Positions 26,548 to 35,705 of a DNA stretch of 64,000 nucleotides are shown here, piece by piece. Source of the DNA: Sphingobium lactosutens DS20 (GTDB taxonomy: Bacteria; Pseudomonadota; Alphaproteobacteria; Sphingomonadales; Sphingomonadaceae); the NCBI RefSeq assembly GCF_000445105.1, contig NZ_ATDP01000078.1, positions 44,640 to 108,639 of the forward strand, read 5' to 3'. The translations under genes and the position numbers were made by a program. Under the pieces are notes generated by a model. It saw only the letters and a list, made by a program, of their open reading frames with translations, was not told the DNA's origin and did not search any database. The number at the start of each line of letters is the position of its first letter. The first letter of the stretch is position 1.

Positions 26548-27753
26548 CTATTCGTGGCGCAGCGCGTCGATGGGGTTGAGCGCGGCGGCCCGGCGGGCGG
26601 GGAAATAGCCGAACACCACGCCGATCGCGGCCGAAAAGAGGAAGGCGATAAGGTTCACCTTGACGTCGAAGAGGAAGGGCACCTGCATCAACGGCGCGAT
26701 GGCGATGGATGCGATCAGCGCCAGCAATAGGCCGATGAGGCCGCCGAGGCACGACAGCACGATCGCTTCGACCAGAAACTGCATCAGCACTTCGCGCGCG
26801 ACCGCGCCGATGGCGAGGCGAATGCCGATTTCGCGCGTCCGTTCCGTCACTGACACGAGCATGATGTTCATGATGCCGATGCCCCCGACCAGCAGCGAGA
26901 TGGCCGCCACCGCGCCCACGATCTGCGTCAGGATGGTGGTGGTGCCGGTCAGCGTATCGCTGATCTGCTTGGTGTCGAAGACGTTGAAATTATCCTCCGT
27001 GCCCGGTTTGATCTTGCGCCGCTCGCGCATCAGTTCCTCCAGGCTGGCCTGCACGGTCGCCGTGTCATAGGCGTCATCGACCGCGACCATGATCTGGCTG
27101 ACGTCGCGGTCGCCAGTGAAGCGCCGCTGGACGAAGCGGATCGGCATGACGACGACGTCATCCTGATCGCCAAAGCCGCCCTGGCCGCGCGTCGACAGGA
27201 CGCCGATCACCTGGCAGGACACGCCCTTGATGCGCATGCGCTTGCCCAGCGGATCATTATTCTGGAACAGGTTGGTGCGTACGGTATTGCCGATGATGCA
27301 GACGGGCTTTCCGGCCTCTTCCTCCTCCGGCATGAACAGCCGCCCGTCGGCGACCTTCCATTGCTGGACCTCGGAATAGGCCGATGTCGTGCCATAGACG
27401 GTGGTCGACCAGTTATTTCCTTCATAAATGGCGGTGCCGCTCGACTGGACCAGCGGGGCGACTGCGCGCACGCCGGTCAGCTGGTTCTGGATCGCGGTCA
27501 GGTCCGCTTCCTTGAAGTCGGGCGGGCGCGGCCCGCCGCCGCCACGGCCAAAGCCCTGACCGGGGCGCAGTTGCAGCACATTGGCGCCCAGCGAGCTGAT
27601 CTGTTCGCGCACCGCCGCCGTCGCGCCATTGCCCAGCGTCACCATGGTCACGACCGCCGCGACGCCGATGATGATGCCCAGCGTCGTCAGGAAACTGCGC
27701 AGCTTGTGCCGGTTGATCGCGCGGAAGGCGAGGATGATGGTGGTGCCCAGCAT
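26548..27753 (-). CDS. MacB-type ABC permease
   Basis: A 401-residue FtsX/MacB permease: one N-terminal membrane helix (LTTLGIIIGVAAVVTMVTLGNG), a large periplasmic MacB_PCD domain (about residues 50-240), and three C-terminal helices with GGIGIMNIMLVSVTERTREIGIRLAIGA. In E. coli the ATPase is fused to this permease; here it is a separate gene whose stop overlaps this start (TAATG). It is the last gene of the efflux operon. Confidence 0.93.
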   Translation of the reverse strand: MLGTTIILAFRAINRHKLRSFLTTLGIIIGVAAVVTMVTLGNGATAAVREQISSLGANVLQLRPGQGFGRGGGGPRPPDFKEADLTAIQNQLTGVRAVAPLVQSSGTAIYEGNNWSTTVYGTTSAYSEVQQWKVADGRLFMPEEEEAGKPVCIIGNTVRTNLFQNNDPLGKRMRIKGVSCQVIGVLSTRGQGGFGDQDDVVVMPIRFVQRRFTGDRDVSQIMVAVDDAYDTATVQASLEELMRERRKIKPGTEDNFNVFDTKQISDTLTGTTTILTQIVGAVAAISLLVGGIGIMNIMLVSVTERTREIGIRLAIGAVAREVLMQFLVEAIVLSCLGGLIGLLLALIASIAIAPLMQVPFLFDVKVNLIAFLFSAAIGVVFGYFPARRAAALNPIDALRHE

Positions 27754-28454
27754 TATGCGCTTGCTCCTGCGTCCACCCGTTCGACCAGCCCGTCCTTGAA
27801 ATGAACGATGGTGCGGGCAAAGGCCGCCATGTCCGGCTCGTGCGTCACCATCAGCACGGTGATGCCGCTGATGCGGTTGAGGTCGGTCAGCAATTCCATG
27901 ATCTCGATCGATCGTTCGGAATCAAGATTGCCGGTCGGTTCGTCCGCCAGCAGTACATCCGGCTGGGTGACGATCGCGCGGGCGATGGCGACGCGCTGCT
28001 GCTGGCCGCCGGACAGTTCGGCGGGCGTATGGTCCCACCAGGGTTTGAGGCCCACCTTGTCCAGCGCCGCCATGCCCATGTCATAGCGCGTCTTCTTGTC
28101 CTCGCCGCGATAGAGCAGGGGCAGTTCCACATTTTCCAGCGCGGTCGTGCGCGAGAGGAGGTTAAAGCCCTGGAACACGAAGCCGAGATAGCGGCGGCGC
28201 AGCAGCGCGCGCTGGTCGCGGTCGAGCGCTTCGACATGGCGGCCCTTGAACAGGAAGGCGCCGCCCGACGGCACGTCCAGGCACCCCAATATGTTCATCG
28301 TGGTGGACTTGCCGGACCCCGAAGGCCCCATGACCGCGACGAAATCCCCCTGTTCGATGTCCAGGTCGATGCCCTTGAGCGCCTGAAAGGCAGTTGGCCC
28401 TTCGCCATAGATTTTGGTGACGCCGCGCAGCGAGATGATGGGATTGTCCGCCAT
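27753..28454 (-). CDS. MacB/LolD-type ABC ATPase
   Basis: A 233-residue ATPase with Walker A GPSGSGKST, Q-loop FVFQGFNLL, signature LSGGQQQRVAIARAI, Walker B VLLADEPTGNLD and His switch in MVTHEPDMA. The short GxTK-FKDG architecture (VTKIYGEG ... HFKDGLVERV) is that of MacB/LolD/FtsE ATPases. It sits 6 nt downstream of the adaptor gene and overlaps the permease by 1 nt, so these encode the motor of a tripartite pump. Confidence 0.95.
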   Translation of the reverse strand: MADNPIISLRGVTKIYGEGPTAFQALKGIDLDIEQGDFVAVMGPSGSGKSTTMNILGCLDVPSGGAFLFKGRHVEALDRDQRALLRRRYLGFVFQGFNLLSRTTALENVELPLLYRGEDKKTRYDMGMAALDKVGLKPWWDHTPAELSGGQQQRVAIARAIVTQPDVLLADEPTGNLDSERSIEIMELLTDLNRISGITVLMVTHEPDMAAFARTIVHFKDGLVERVDAGASA

Positions 28455-28460
28455 GACGGG

Positions 28461-29996
28461 TCAGGTTCCGCTCTGCCGCCCGGTGCCGCGCGTTGCGGCG
28501 GGTTCGCTTTGGCCTTGCGCAGGCGCGACCGGTGCGGTTTCGGGCGCGGCATCGCCTGAATTGCCGAGCTTGCCCATGGTCGCCGGGCTGCCATCGGTCG
28601 ATGGATTGCGCCCTCCTTGGCCCGTCGCCTTGTCCTGTGCGCCTGCGGCGTCGGTCTTCTGGTCTTCGGCCGGCGCTTCCTGGCCCGCCGCCAGTTGCCC
28701 GGTAATGACCTTCATCCCCGGTTTCAGGTCGCCGCCGGTGATGACGGTGCGTGATCCGTCGCTGGCGCCGACGACCACCTGGACCGGCTTGGGATTGCCG
28801 TCCTCGCCCAGAATATAGACGGTCTGGCTGCTGCCCGCGCCGAAATTGACCTGGCGGCTGCCGCCGCGGCGGAAGCGGCGCGGGCCGGGCAGCACGCTGG
28901 TGATGCCGCCGCCGTCCGACGCGCCGCTGCTGGGCTTGAAGCGCAGCGCGCTGTTGGGGACGAGCAGCACGTTGCGCAATTCCTGCGTCACAATGTCCGC
29001 CGTCGCGGTCATACCGGGACGCAGGATTTCGTCCTTGTTGTCGACGGATAGGACGGCCGTGTAGGCGACGACGGTGCCGGTGCTGCTGCTGCTCGAACTG
29101 CTGGAGGAGGACGATGAGGAGCTGGAACTGCTCGATGCGTTCGACCCGACATTCACGCGCGTGACCGTGGCCGGGAAGCTGCGGCCGGGAAAGGCGTCGA
29201 CGGCAAAGGTCGCCGACTGGCCTTCCTTCACCTGGCCGACATCGGCCTCGTCCACCGCGACTTCGACCTCCATCTGCGTCAGGTCTTCGGCGATGGTGAA
29301 GAGAACGGGCGCGTTCAAGGACGCGGCGACCGTCTGTCCCGGCTCGATATCGCGCGACAGCACGACGCCGGTGACGGGCGACACGATCTGCGCGATCGAC
29401 AGGTTGGTCTGGGCGCTCGACAGCTGGGCCTGCGATGCCGTGACCTGCGCCTGGGCGGAGCGCAGATTGGCGATCGCGCTCTGATAATCGGCGCGCGCGG
29501 CGTCCAGCTCCGTTTTTGCCGGCACGCGGCCGCCCGACAGCTTGAACACATTTTCCTGCCGGTCGAGCGTTGCCTTGGCCAGCGCGACCTGCGCCTGCGC
29601 TTGGCCGACGCTGGCCTGAGAGGATGCGACCTGGGCGCGGTTCTGGTTCACCGTGTCGACCAGCCGCCGCGTGTCGAGTTCGGCCAGCTTCTGCCCGCGC
29701 GTCACCCGGTCGTTCACATCGACATAGACCTGCGTGATCTTGCCTGACTGTTCGGAGCCGACATCGACCTGATTGATGGGTTTGAGGTTCCCGGTTGCCG
29801 ACACCGTGACGGTCAGATTGCCCTGCCGCACCTCGCGCGTGGCATAGTTGGGCTTGTCATCGCCCCCGAAGCAGCGAGCAATCAGCAGGACGGCAATCAG
29901 CAGCACTATGGCGATGCCGCCGCGTATCACCCATTTGCGCCACGGTTTTTCCGGCTTGGCGCCAAGGAAGTCATTGAGATCCTGATCGGTGGTCAT
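28461..29996 (-). CDS. MacA-like periplasmic adaptor with an 18-serine tract
   Basis: About 511 residues: an N-terminal membrane anchor (WVIRGGIAIVLLIAVLLIA), biotinyl-lipoyl halves, an alpha-hairpin (roughly residues 95-215) and beta-barrel and membrane-proximal domains (VLSRDIEPGQTVAASLNAPVLFTIAEDL). The barrel region is interrupted by 18 consecutive Ser (29077-29130) written in mixed AGY and TCN codons. A Gly/Ala/Gln-rich tail of about 80 residues is longer than in MacA. The start could be 30008, which overlaps the upstream stop, or 29996; I used the latter. It bridges the OprM-like channel and the MacB pair. Confidence 0.9.
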   Translation of the reverse strand: MTTDQDLNDFLGAKPEKPWRKWVIRGGIAIVLLIAVLLIARCFGGDDKPNYATREVRQGNLTVTVSATGNLKPINQVDVGSEQSGKITQVYVDVNDRVTRGQKLAELDTRRLVDTVNQNRAQVASSQASVGQAQAQVALAKATLDRQENVFKLSGGRVPAKTELDAARADYQSAIANLRSAQAQVTASQAQLSSAQTNLSIAQIVSPVTGVVLSRDIEPGQTVAASLNAPVLFTIAEDLTQMEVEVAVDEADVGQVKEGQSATFAVDAFPGRSFPATVTRVNVGSNASSSSSSSSSSSSSSSSSSTGTVVAYTAVLSVDNKDEILRPGMTATADIVTQELRNVLLVPNSALRFKPSSGASDGGGITSVLPGPRRFRRGGSRQVNFGAGSSQTVYILGEDGNPKPVQVVVGASDGSRTVITGGDLKPGMKVITGQLAAGQEAPAEDQKTDAAGAQDKATGQGGRNPSTDGSPATMGKLGNSGDAAPETAPVAPAQGQSEPAATRGTGRQSGT

Positions 29997-29997
29997 G

Positions 29998-31449
29998 TCA
30001 TTGCTCATCGGGGCGGTCGTCCATGCTCTGCCAGCCGCCGCCCAGCGCATTGTAAAGCTGGGCGATGGCAAGGGCTTCGTCGGCTTGCGCGGAAGCCAGG
30101 CTGTTGCGGGCGTTCAAAAGCGTGTTTTCGCTGTTCGACAATGTCTGGAAGTCGATCAGCCCCGCCTGATACTGGCTGCGCGCCAGGATCGCGGCATTGT
30201 TTGATGCGTCATAGGCGACGGCGAATTCCGCCTTGCGCGCGCGGGCGCTGGCAAGGGAGGCCATGGCGTTTTCGACATCCTCCAGCGCGGTCAGCACGCT
30301 TTGCTTGTAAGCGGCGAAGGCGGCGTCGGTCGCGGCCTTTTGGGCGCGGACCTGCGAGTCCAGGCGCCCACCATCGAAGATGGTCTGCGCGACATTGGCA
30401 AAGACGCCGCCGGTGATGAGATCGAATAGCTGGCTGAACGCGTTAGACGTGGTGCCGATATTGCCGCTGATGCCGAGCGAGGGATAAAGCTGCGCCTGGG
30501 CGACGCCGATCCGCGCGCTCGCGGCCGCGAGCGCGCGCTCGGCGCTGCGCACGTCCGGGCGCTGACGCAGCGTGTCGGCCGGGATGCCGGTCGCGATGTC
30601 CGTTGGCGGCTGGGGAATGGGGGCGGGCGTTTCCAGCGTCCGGGTCGCATCGCCCGGCGCTTGTCCCGTCAGCACGGCGATGCGGTTGAGGCTGCCCTTG
30701 AGGCTGGGCTCCAGCTGCGGGATGGTGGCGTTGGTCTGGGCCAGCTGCGCGCGGGCCTGCTGTTCGTCGAGCGAGGAGACGAGGCCCGCCTGCAACCGCC
30801 AGCTGGCGATCTGATAATTGTCGCGCTGCACCGCCTGCGTTTCGCGCGCTACCTTGAGCTGCGCCTGCGCAAGCCGCGCCTGGACATAATTGTTCACCAG
30901 TTCGGATATGACCGTCATGCGCACGGTGGCGAGGTCGAAGCCCGACGCTTCCAGATCGGCGCGCGCCGCTTCGCGCCCGCGCCGCAATTCGCCGAACAGG
31001 TCCAGTTGCCAGCTGGCGTTGATGCGGGCCGAATAGCTGCTCGACCAGTTGCCGCCACCGCCGCCGATCGGGTTGCCATTGGCGTCCAGACGACCGCCAG
31101 CGTCCTGGCTGCTATAATTGCGCCCGCCCGTCGCGGAACCGCTCAATTGCGGCAGCAGGCTGGCGTTGGACTGGATCAGGCTTTCGCGCGCCTGCCGCAG
31201 CCGCGCCTGCGCCTGCACGACGTCCAGATTATTGGCCACCGCCTGGTCGATGAGCGCGCTCAGGGCCGGATCGTCGAGGCGCGTCCACCATTGGCCAAGC
31301 TCCGCTTCGCTGAGCGCCGCGCCATCGCCCGCGCTATAGGCGGCCGGCACGCCCAGCGCGCCCATGTGCGGCGCGCGGTAATCCGGGCCGGCGGCGCAGG
31401 CGGACAGCGTCAGGGCCGTCCCGCTGATCCATGCTAGGCGATATCGCAC
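29998..31449 (-). CDS. outer-membrane efflux channel, NodT/OprM-type lipoprotein
   Basis: A 483-residue TolC-family channel. The signal peptide ends in a lipobox (TLSAC), so the mature protein is lipid-anchored. The two OEP repeats cover roughly residues 60-260 and 270-470, with NNLDVVQAQARLRQARESL and the second-half equivalent LAAASARIGVAQAQLYPSLGISG. It is the promoter-proximal gene of the channel-adaptor-ATPase-permease operon, whose complete set suggests drug or siderophore-like export. The 180-nt gap to fabD holds divergent promoters. Confidence 0.93.
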   Translation of the reverse strand: MRYRLAWISGTALTLSACAAGPDYRAPHMGALGVPAAYSAGDGAALSEAELGQWWTRLDDPALSALIDQAVANNLDVVQAQARLRQARESLIQSNASLLPQLSGSATGGRNYSSQDAGGRLDANGNPIGGGGGNWSSSYSARINASWQLDLFGELRRGREAARADLEASGFDLATVRMTVISELVNNYVQARLAQAQLKVARETQAVQRDNYQIASWRLQAGLVSSLDEQQARAQLAQTNATIPQLEPSLKGSLNRIAVLTGQAPGDATRTLETPAPIPQPPTDIATGIPADTLRQRPDVRSAERALAAASARIGVAQAQLYPSLGISGNIGTTSNAFSQLFDLITGGVFANVAQTIFDGGRLDSQVRAQKAATDAAFAAYKQSVLTALEDVENAMASLASARARKAEFAVAYDASNNAAILARSQYQAGLIDFQTLSNSENTLLNARNSLASAQADEALAIAQLYNALGGGWQSMDDRPDEQ

Positions 31450-31630
31450 CTTTTCCTTGCACTCCGTCGTCGTTAAAGGGGCCGCTTCATGCCGATCCCT
31501 TGAGGGACCGGCGACCGCATGCGCCCTGACTGCCGCAGGGGTGTGTACGGCTCAACGACATTTATGTCTCAAAGTGTAACGGCAGTGGGAAACGGCGCTT
31601 TTGCGAGCGCTTCGGGCTTCGAGGTGAATG

Positions 31631-32566
31631 ATGCGGGCATTTCTATTTCCGGGACAGGGCAGCCAGTCGGTCGGCATGGGCAAGGCGTTGGCGGATGCCA
31701 GCGGCGCGGCGAAGGAACTGTTTCAGGAGGTGGACGAGGCGCTGTCGCAGCATCTGTTCCGCATCATGGTGGAGGGGCCGGACAGCGACCTGACGCTCAC
31801 GGAAAATGCGCAGCCCGCGATCATGGCCAACGCCATCGCCACGCTGCGCGTCATGCAGAAGGAAGGTGGCTTTTCGCTGGCGGACAAGGGCGATTATGTC
31901 GCCGGGCACAGCCTGGGCGAATATAGCGCGCTGTGCGCGGCCGAGGCGTTCGATATCGGCACCACCGCGCGCTTGCTGAAATTGCGGGGCCAGGCGATGC
32001 AGGCCGCGGTGCCGGTGGGCGAGGGCGCGATGGCCGCGCTGCTGGGCGCGGATATCGACAAGGCGCAGGCGCTGGCCGACGCTGCCGCGCAGGGCGAGGT
32101 CTGCACCATCGCCAATGACAATGATCCCACGCAGGTGGTGATTTCCGGCCATCGCGGCGCGATCGAGCGTGCGGTGGCGATGGTGAAGGATCATGGCATC
32201 AAGCGCGGCGTGCTGCTGCCTGTGTCCGCGCCCTTCCACTGCCCGCTGATGCAACCGGCAGCCGAAGCCATGGAGGCGGCGCTGGCAAATGCGGCGATCA
32301 ACGCGCCGCTGCTGCCGGTCTACGCCAATGTCCTGGCCGCGCCGATCGCCGACACGCAGGAGATCAAGGCGCGCCTGGTCGAGCAGGTTACAGGCCGCGT
32401 GCGCTGGCGTGAATCCGTGGCGGCGATGTGGGGCGCGGGCGTCACGGACTTCGTGGAGGTCGGCGGCAAGGTGCTCGGCCCGATGGTCAAGCGCATCGCG
32501 CCCGACGCGACCGTGCGCAGCATCGTGACGATGGACGACATCGAAGCGGCTTTGGCTTCGTTCTGA
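31631..32566 (+). CDS. fabD: malonyl-CoA:ACP transacylase
   Basis: A 311-residue transacylase that loads malonate on acyl carrier protein for fatty-acid synthesis. Ser94 is the nucleophile in AGHSLGEYSAL; FPGQGSQSVGMG and the His of SAPFHCPLM complete the family signature. The ATG at 31631 is preferred, with GAGGTGA about 6 nt upstream; an adjacent ATG at 31628 is closer to it. In relatives fabD, fabG and acpP lie together; here a GxxExxY cassette separates fabD from fabG. Confidence 0.97.
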   Translation: MRAFLFPGQGSQSVGMGKALADASGAAKELFQEVDEALSQHLFRIMVEGPDSDLTLTENAQPAIMANAIATLRVMQKEGGFSLADKGDYVAGHSLGEYSALCAAEAFDIGTTARLLKLRGQAMQAAVPVGEGAMAALLGADIDKAQALADAAAQGEVCTIANDNDPTQVVISGHRGAIERAVAMVKDHGIKRGVLLPVSAPFHCPLMQPAAEAMEAALANAAINAPLLPVYANVLAAPIADTQEIKARLVEQVTGRVRWRESVAAMWGAGVTDFVEVGGKVLGPMVKRIAPDATVRSIVTMDDIEAALASF

Positions 32567-32574
32567 TCTTTTTA

Positions 32575-32603
32575 TTCGCGCGGAGGCGCGAAGACGCGGA
32601 GGG
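32575..32603 (+). repeat. left arm of inverted repeat flanking the GxxExxY gene
   Basis: TTCG followed by CGCGGAGGCGCGAAG then ACGCGGAGGG. The last 25 nt (32579-32603) are perfectly inverse-complementary to 32988-33012, and three of four more outer bases also match. It lies 8 nt after the fabD stop. Its GGAGGG serves as the ribosome site for the TTG start at 32607. Confidence 0.9.
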
Positions 32604-32606
32604 CTA

Positions 32607-33038
32607 TTGGTCGATATCGATCGCATCAGCGGCGATGTTCTGCACTTGGCTCTGCGCGTTCATCGCGATCTGGGGCCGGGGCTGCTGGAAAGCGTCTATG
32701 AAATGATCCTGGCGGCCAAGTTGACCGCCATGGGCTACACTGTCGAGAGGCAACAACCGGTCGATATAGAATATGAGGGTTTGCGGTTTGCCGCTGCGTT
32801 CCGCATTGACCTGCTCGTTGAGAATGCCCTGATCGTGGAAATCAAATCGAGGGAGCGGTTCAGTCCCGCGCACGCAAAACAATTGCTGACCTATCTGCGT
32901 CTGACCAACCAGCCCGTCGGGCTGCTCATCAACTTCGGCGGCGCCACGCTCAAGGAACGGGTGAAGCGGATAGTCAACGACTATGTCCCCTCCGCGTCTT
33001 CGCGCCTCCGCGTGAACCAATTGAAACAAGGAGACTGA
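32607..33038 (+). CDS. GxxExxY family protein (PDDEXK-like)
   Basis: A 143-residue protein with the name-giving motif GLLESVYE (residues near 25) and the nuclease-like pattern RIDLLVENALIVEIKSRERF (D-x...E-x-K), followed by HAKQLLTYLRLTNQPVGLLINFGG. The family is widespread and uncharacterised; the (D)...ExK core suggests a PD-(D/E)XK fold. It starts with TTG at 32607. Its last 15 or so codons are written by the right inverted-repeat arm and by the fabG leader, and its TGA ends 1 nt before the fabG ATG. The flanking repeats suggest a mobile cassette. Confidence 0.9.
   Translation: MVDIDRISGDVLHLALRVHRDLGPGLLESVYEMILAAKLTAMGYTVERQQPVDIEYEGLRFAAAFRIDLLVENALIVEIKSRERFSPAHAKQLLTYLRLTNQPVGLLINFGGATLKERVKRIVNDYVPSASSRLRVNQLKQGD
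32988..33016 (-). repeat. right arm of inverted repeat flanking the GxxExxY gene
   Basis: Reverse complement of the left arm (25/25 core). It is inside the 3' coding part of the GxxExxY gene and encodes roughly PSASSRLRV of its C terminus. Confidence 0.9.
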
Positions 33039-33039
33039 C

Positions 33040-33780
33040 ATGTTCGACCTGACAGGCATGACCGCGCTGGTGACGGGCGCTTCGGGTGGCATCGGTTCGT
33101 CGATCGCCAAGGCGCTGGCGGCGCAGGGCGCGACGCTGGCGCTGTCCGGCAGCAATGAAGACAAGCTCAAGGCCTTCGCCGCGGAACTGGGCGGCGACCA
33201 CAAGACGGTGGTCTGCGATCTGTCCGATCCGGCGTCGGTCGACGCGCTCGTGCCGCAGGCGGTCGAGGCGCTGGGCGGCAAGATCGACATTCTGGTTAAC
33301 AATGCCGGCATCACGCGCGACAATCTGATCCTGCGGATGAAGGACGAGGAATGGAGCCAGGTGATCCAGGTCAATCTGGAAGCAGCCTTCCGCCTGTGCC
33401 GCGCGGCCGCCAAGCCGATGATGAAGGCGCGCTTTGGCCGCATCATTTCCATCACGTCGGTCGTGGGCGTCACCGGCAATCCCGGCCAGGCCAATTATTG
33501 CGCGTCCAAGGCCGGCATCATCGGCATGTCCAAATCGCTGGGTCAGGAACTGGCGAGCCGTGGCATCACCGTCAACTGTGTCGCGCCCGGCTTCATCCGG
33601 TCGGCCATGACCGATGCGCTGAACGACGCGCAGAAGGGCGCGATCCTGGCCAAGATTCCGGCCGGCGACCTGGGCGGCGGCGATGATATCGGCGCGGCGG
33701 TCGTCTATCTCGCCAGCAAGGAAGCGGGCTATGTCACGGGCCAGACGCTGCATGTAAATGGCGGCATGGCGATGATCTGA
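33040..33780 (+). CDS. fabG: 3-oxoacyl-ACP reductase
   Basis: A 246-residue NADPH-dependent SDR that reduces 3-oxoacyl-ACP in each elongation cycle. TGASGGIG (cofactor), NNAG, Ser140, Tyr153 and Lys157 (YCASK) are all present, and the N-terminal ITRDNLILRMKDEEWSQVI is FabG-specific. It has a strong AAGGAGA ribosome site. The gene directly follows the GxxExxY cassette; acpP and fabF are not in the window. Confidence 0.96.
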   Translation: MFDLTGMTALVTGASGGIGSSIAKALAAQGATLALSGSNEDKLKAFAAELGGDHKTVVCDLSDPASVDALVPQAVEALGGKIDILVNNAGITRDNLILRMKDEEWSQVIQVNLEAAFRLCRAAAKPMMKARFGRIISITSVVGVTGNPGQANYCASKAGIIGMSKSLGQELASRGITVNCVAPGFIRSAMTDALNDAQKGAILAKIPAGDLGGGDDIGAAVVYLASKEAGYVTGQTLHVNGGMAMI

Positions 33781-33838
33781 CCAGGGCGGGGAGGGGGATG
33801 GTGAAGCATGTCCCTTCCGCCGATCAGCGGGGAGAGGA

Positions 33839-34174
33839 TCAAGCCTCGATCCCCTCCAGCGCGGTGAAGCGCTGCGACCAGAGCGCGCCATAGACGGCCA
33901 TCCACTGAACCACGGGGGCCAAGCCCTTGGCGCGCGCGGCGTAAAAGGTTTCGCGGCCCGCCCGGCGGACGGTCACGAGTTCCGCGCGCTTCAGCTTGGC
34001 CATGTGGCGCGACACCATCGGCTGCGATACGCCCGACACGGCAGTGAGGGCATGAACGCTCTGTTCCCCTTCACGCACCAGATGTTCCAGCAGGGCGCGG
34101 CGGGTGCCGTCCGACAGTGCCTTGAACTGCGCGTCGATGGTCGCGCCACGGTCTTCCCGGTTCGTCTTCGTCAT
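33839..34174 (-). CDS. ArsR-family transcriptional regulator
   Basis: A 111-residue winged-helix repressor with IDAQFKALSDGTRRALLEHL and the recognition helix segment VSGVSQPMVSRHMAKLKRAELV. No metal-binding Cys cluster is present, so it belongs to the non-metal SdpR/ArsR branch that often sits beside AHSA1-type genes; none is here. Starts at 34180 (inside the operator arm) or 34174 are possible; I used 34174, which leaves the whole palindrome upstream. Autoregulation through that palindrome is likely. Confidence 0.9.
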   Translation of the reverse strand: MTKTNREDRGATIDAQFKALSDGTRRALLEHLVREGEQSVHALTAVSGVSQPMVSRHMAKLKRAELVTVRRAGRETFYAARAKGLAPVVQWMAVYGALWSQRFTALEGIEA

Positions 34175-34208
34175 GCCCATTTCATAAGCAAATGGTTATG
34201 AAATGGGC
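34175..34208. promoter_or_regulatory. palindromic operator for the ArsR regulator
   Basis: GCCCATTTCATAA-GCAAATGG-TTATGAAATGGGC: perfect 13-bp arms around 8 nt, adjoining the ArsR start. The size and position fit an ArsR autoregulatory operator. Confidence 0.7.
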
Positions 34209-34275
34209 AAGTGCGCGTGCGATGGGACGCCTTCCTGTGGCGTTAACCAAAAAAATTTGCCCGCCCTTTCGGGGT

Positions 34276-34428
34276 GAGTCTTTTGAGTCACACCGCCCGA
34301 TATGGAGTCCGGCGAGGGGTGAACGACTCAATATCTTGTGGGTCCCCGCTTCGTTCTCCCCATCATTAACGAATAAACGAAGCGCGTAGCCTAAGCTGCT
34401 GATCTTGACGCCGGACTCCGCAGGACTC
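34276..34428. promoter_or_regulatory. cluster of six GANTC sites upstream of ccrM
   Basis: GAGTC or GACTC at 34276, 34285, 34305, 34325, 34414 and 34424, within 153 bp. Random expectation is about one per 256 bp. GANTC is the CcrM methylation target, and the gene begins 38 nt downstream, so methylation-dependent autoregulation (as with GcrA in Caulobacter) is plausible. No other gene occupies 34209-34465. Confidence 0.6.
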
Positions 34429-34453
34429 ATCGCATGATCCTCAAGGAATATAG

Positions 34454-35608
<1,155 letters not shown>

Positions 35609-35618
35609 TTCGCGGACA

Positions 35619-35700
35619 TCCGTTCGCCCTGAGCTTGTCGAAGGGCTTCACTTTTCTTCAAGGAAAGAACGGGGCTTCGACAAGCTCAGCCCGAACGGAG
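35619..35700. repeat. REP-like interspersed palindromic element, copy 3
   Basis: CCGTTCGCCCTGAGCTTGTC...GGCTTCGACAAGCTCAGCCCGAACGGAG: two long complementary arms around about 25 nt. Its terminal GGAG (35697-35700) stands 5 nt before the folP ATG and is the only ribosome site there. Confidence 0.85.
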
Positions 35701-35705
35701 TTTAT

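Noticed and set aside
34243..34377. TTAACC and TTAACG half-sites resembling CtrA boxes upstream of ccrM
   Set aside because: No full TTAA-N7-TTAA spacing is present. Too weak to list as a CtrA site, though cell-cycle control of this region is likely.
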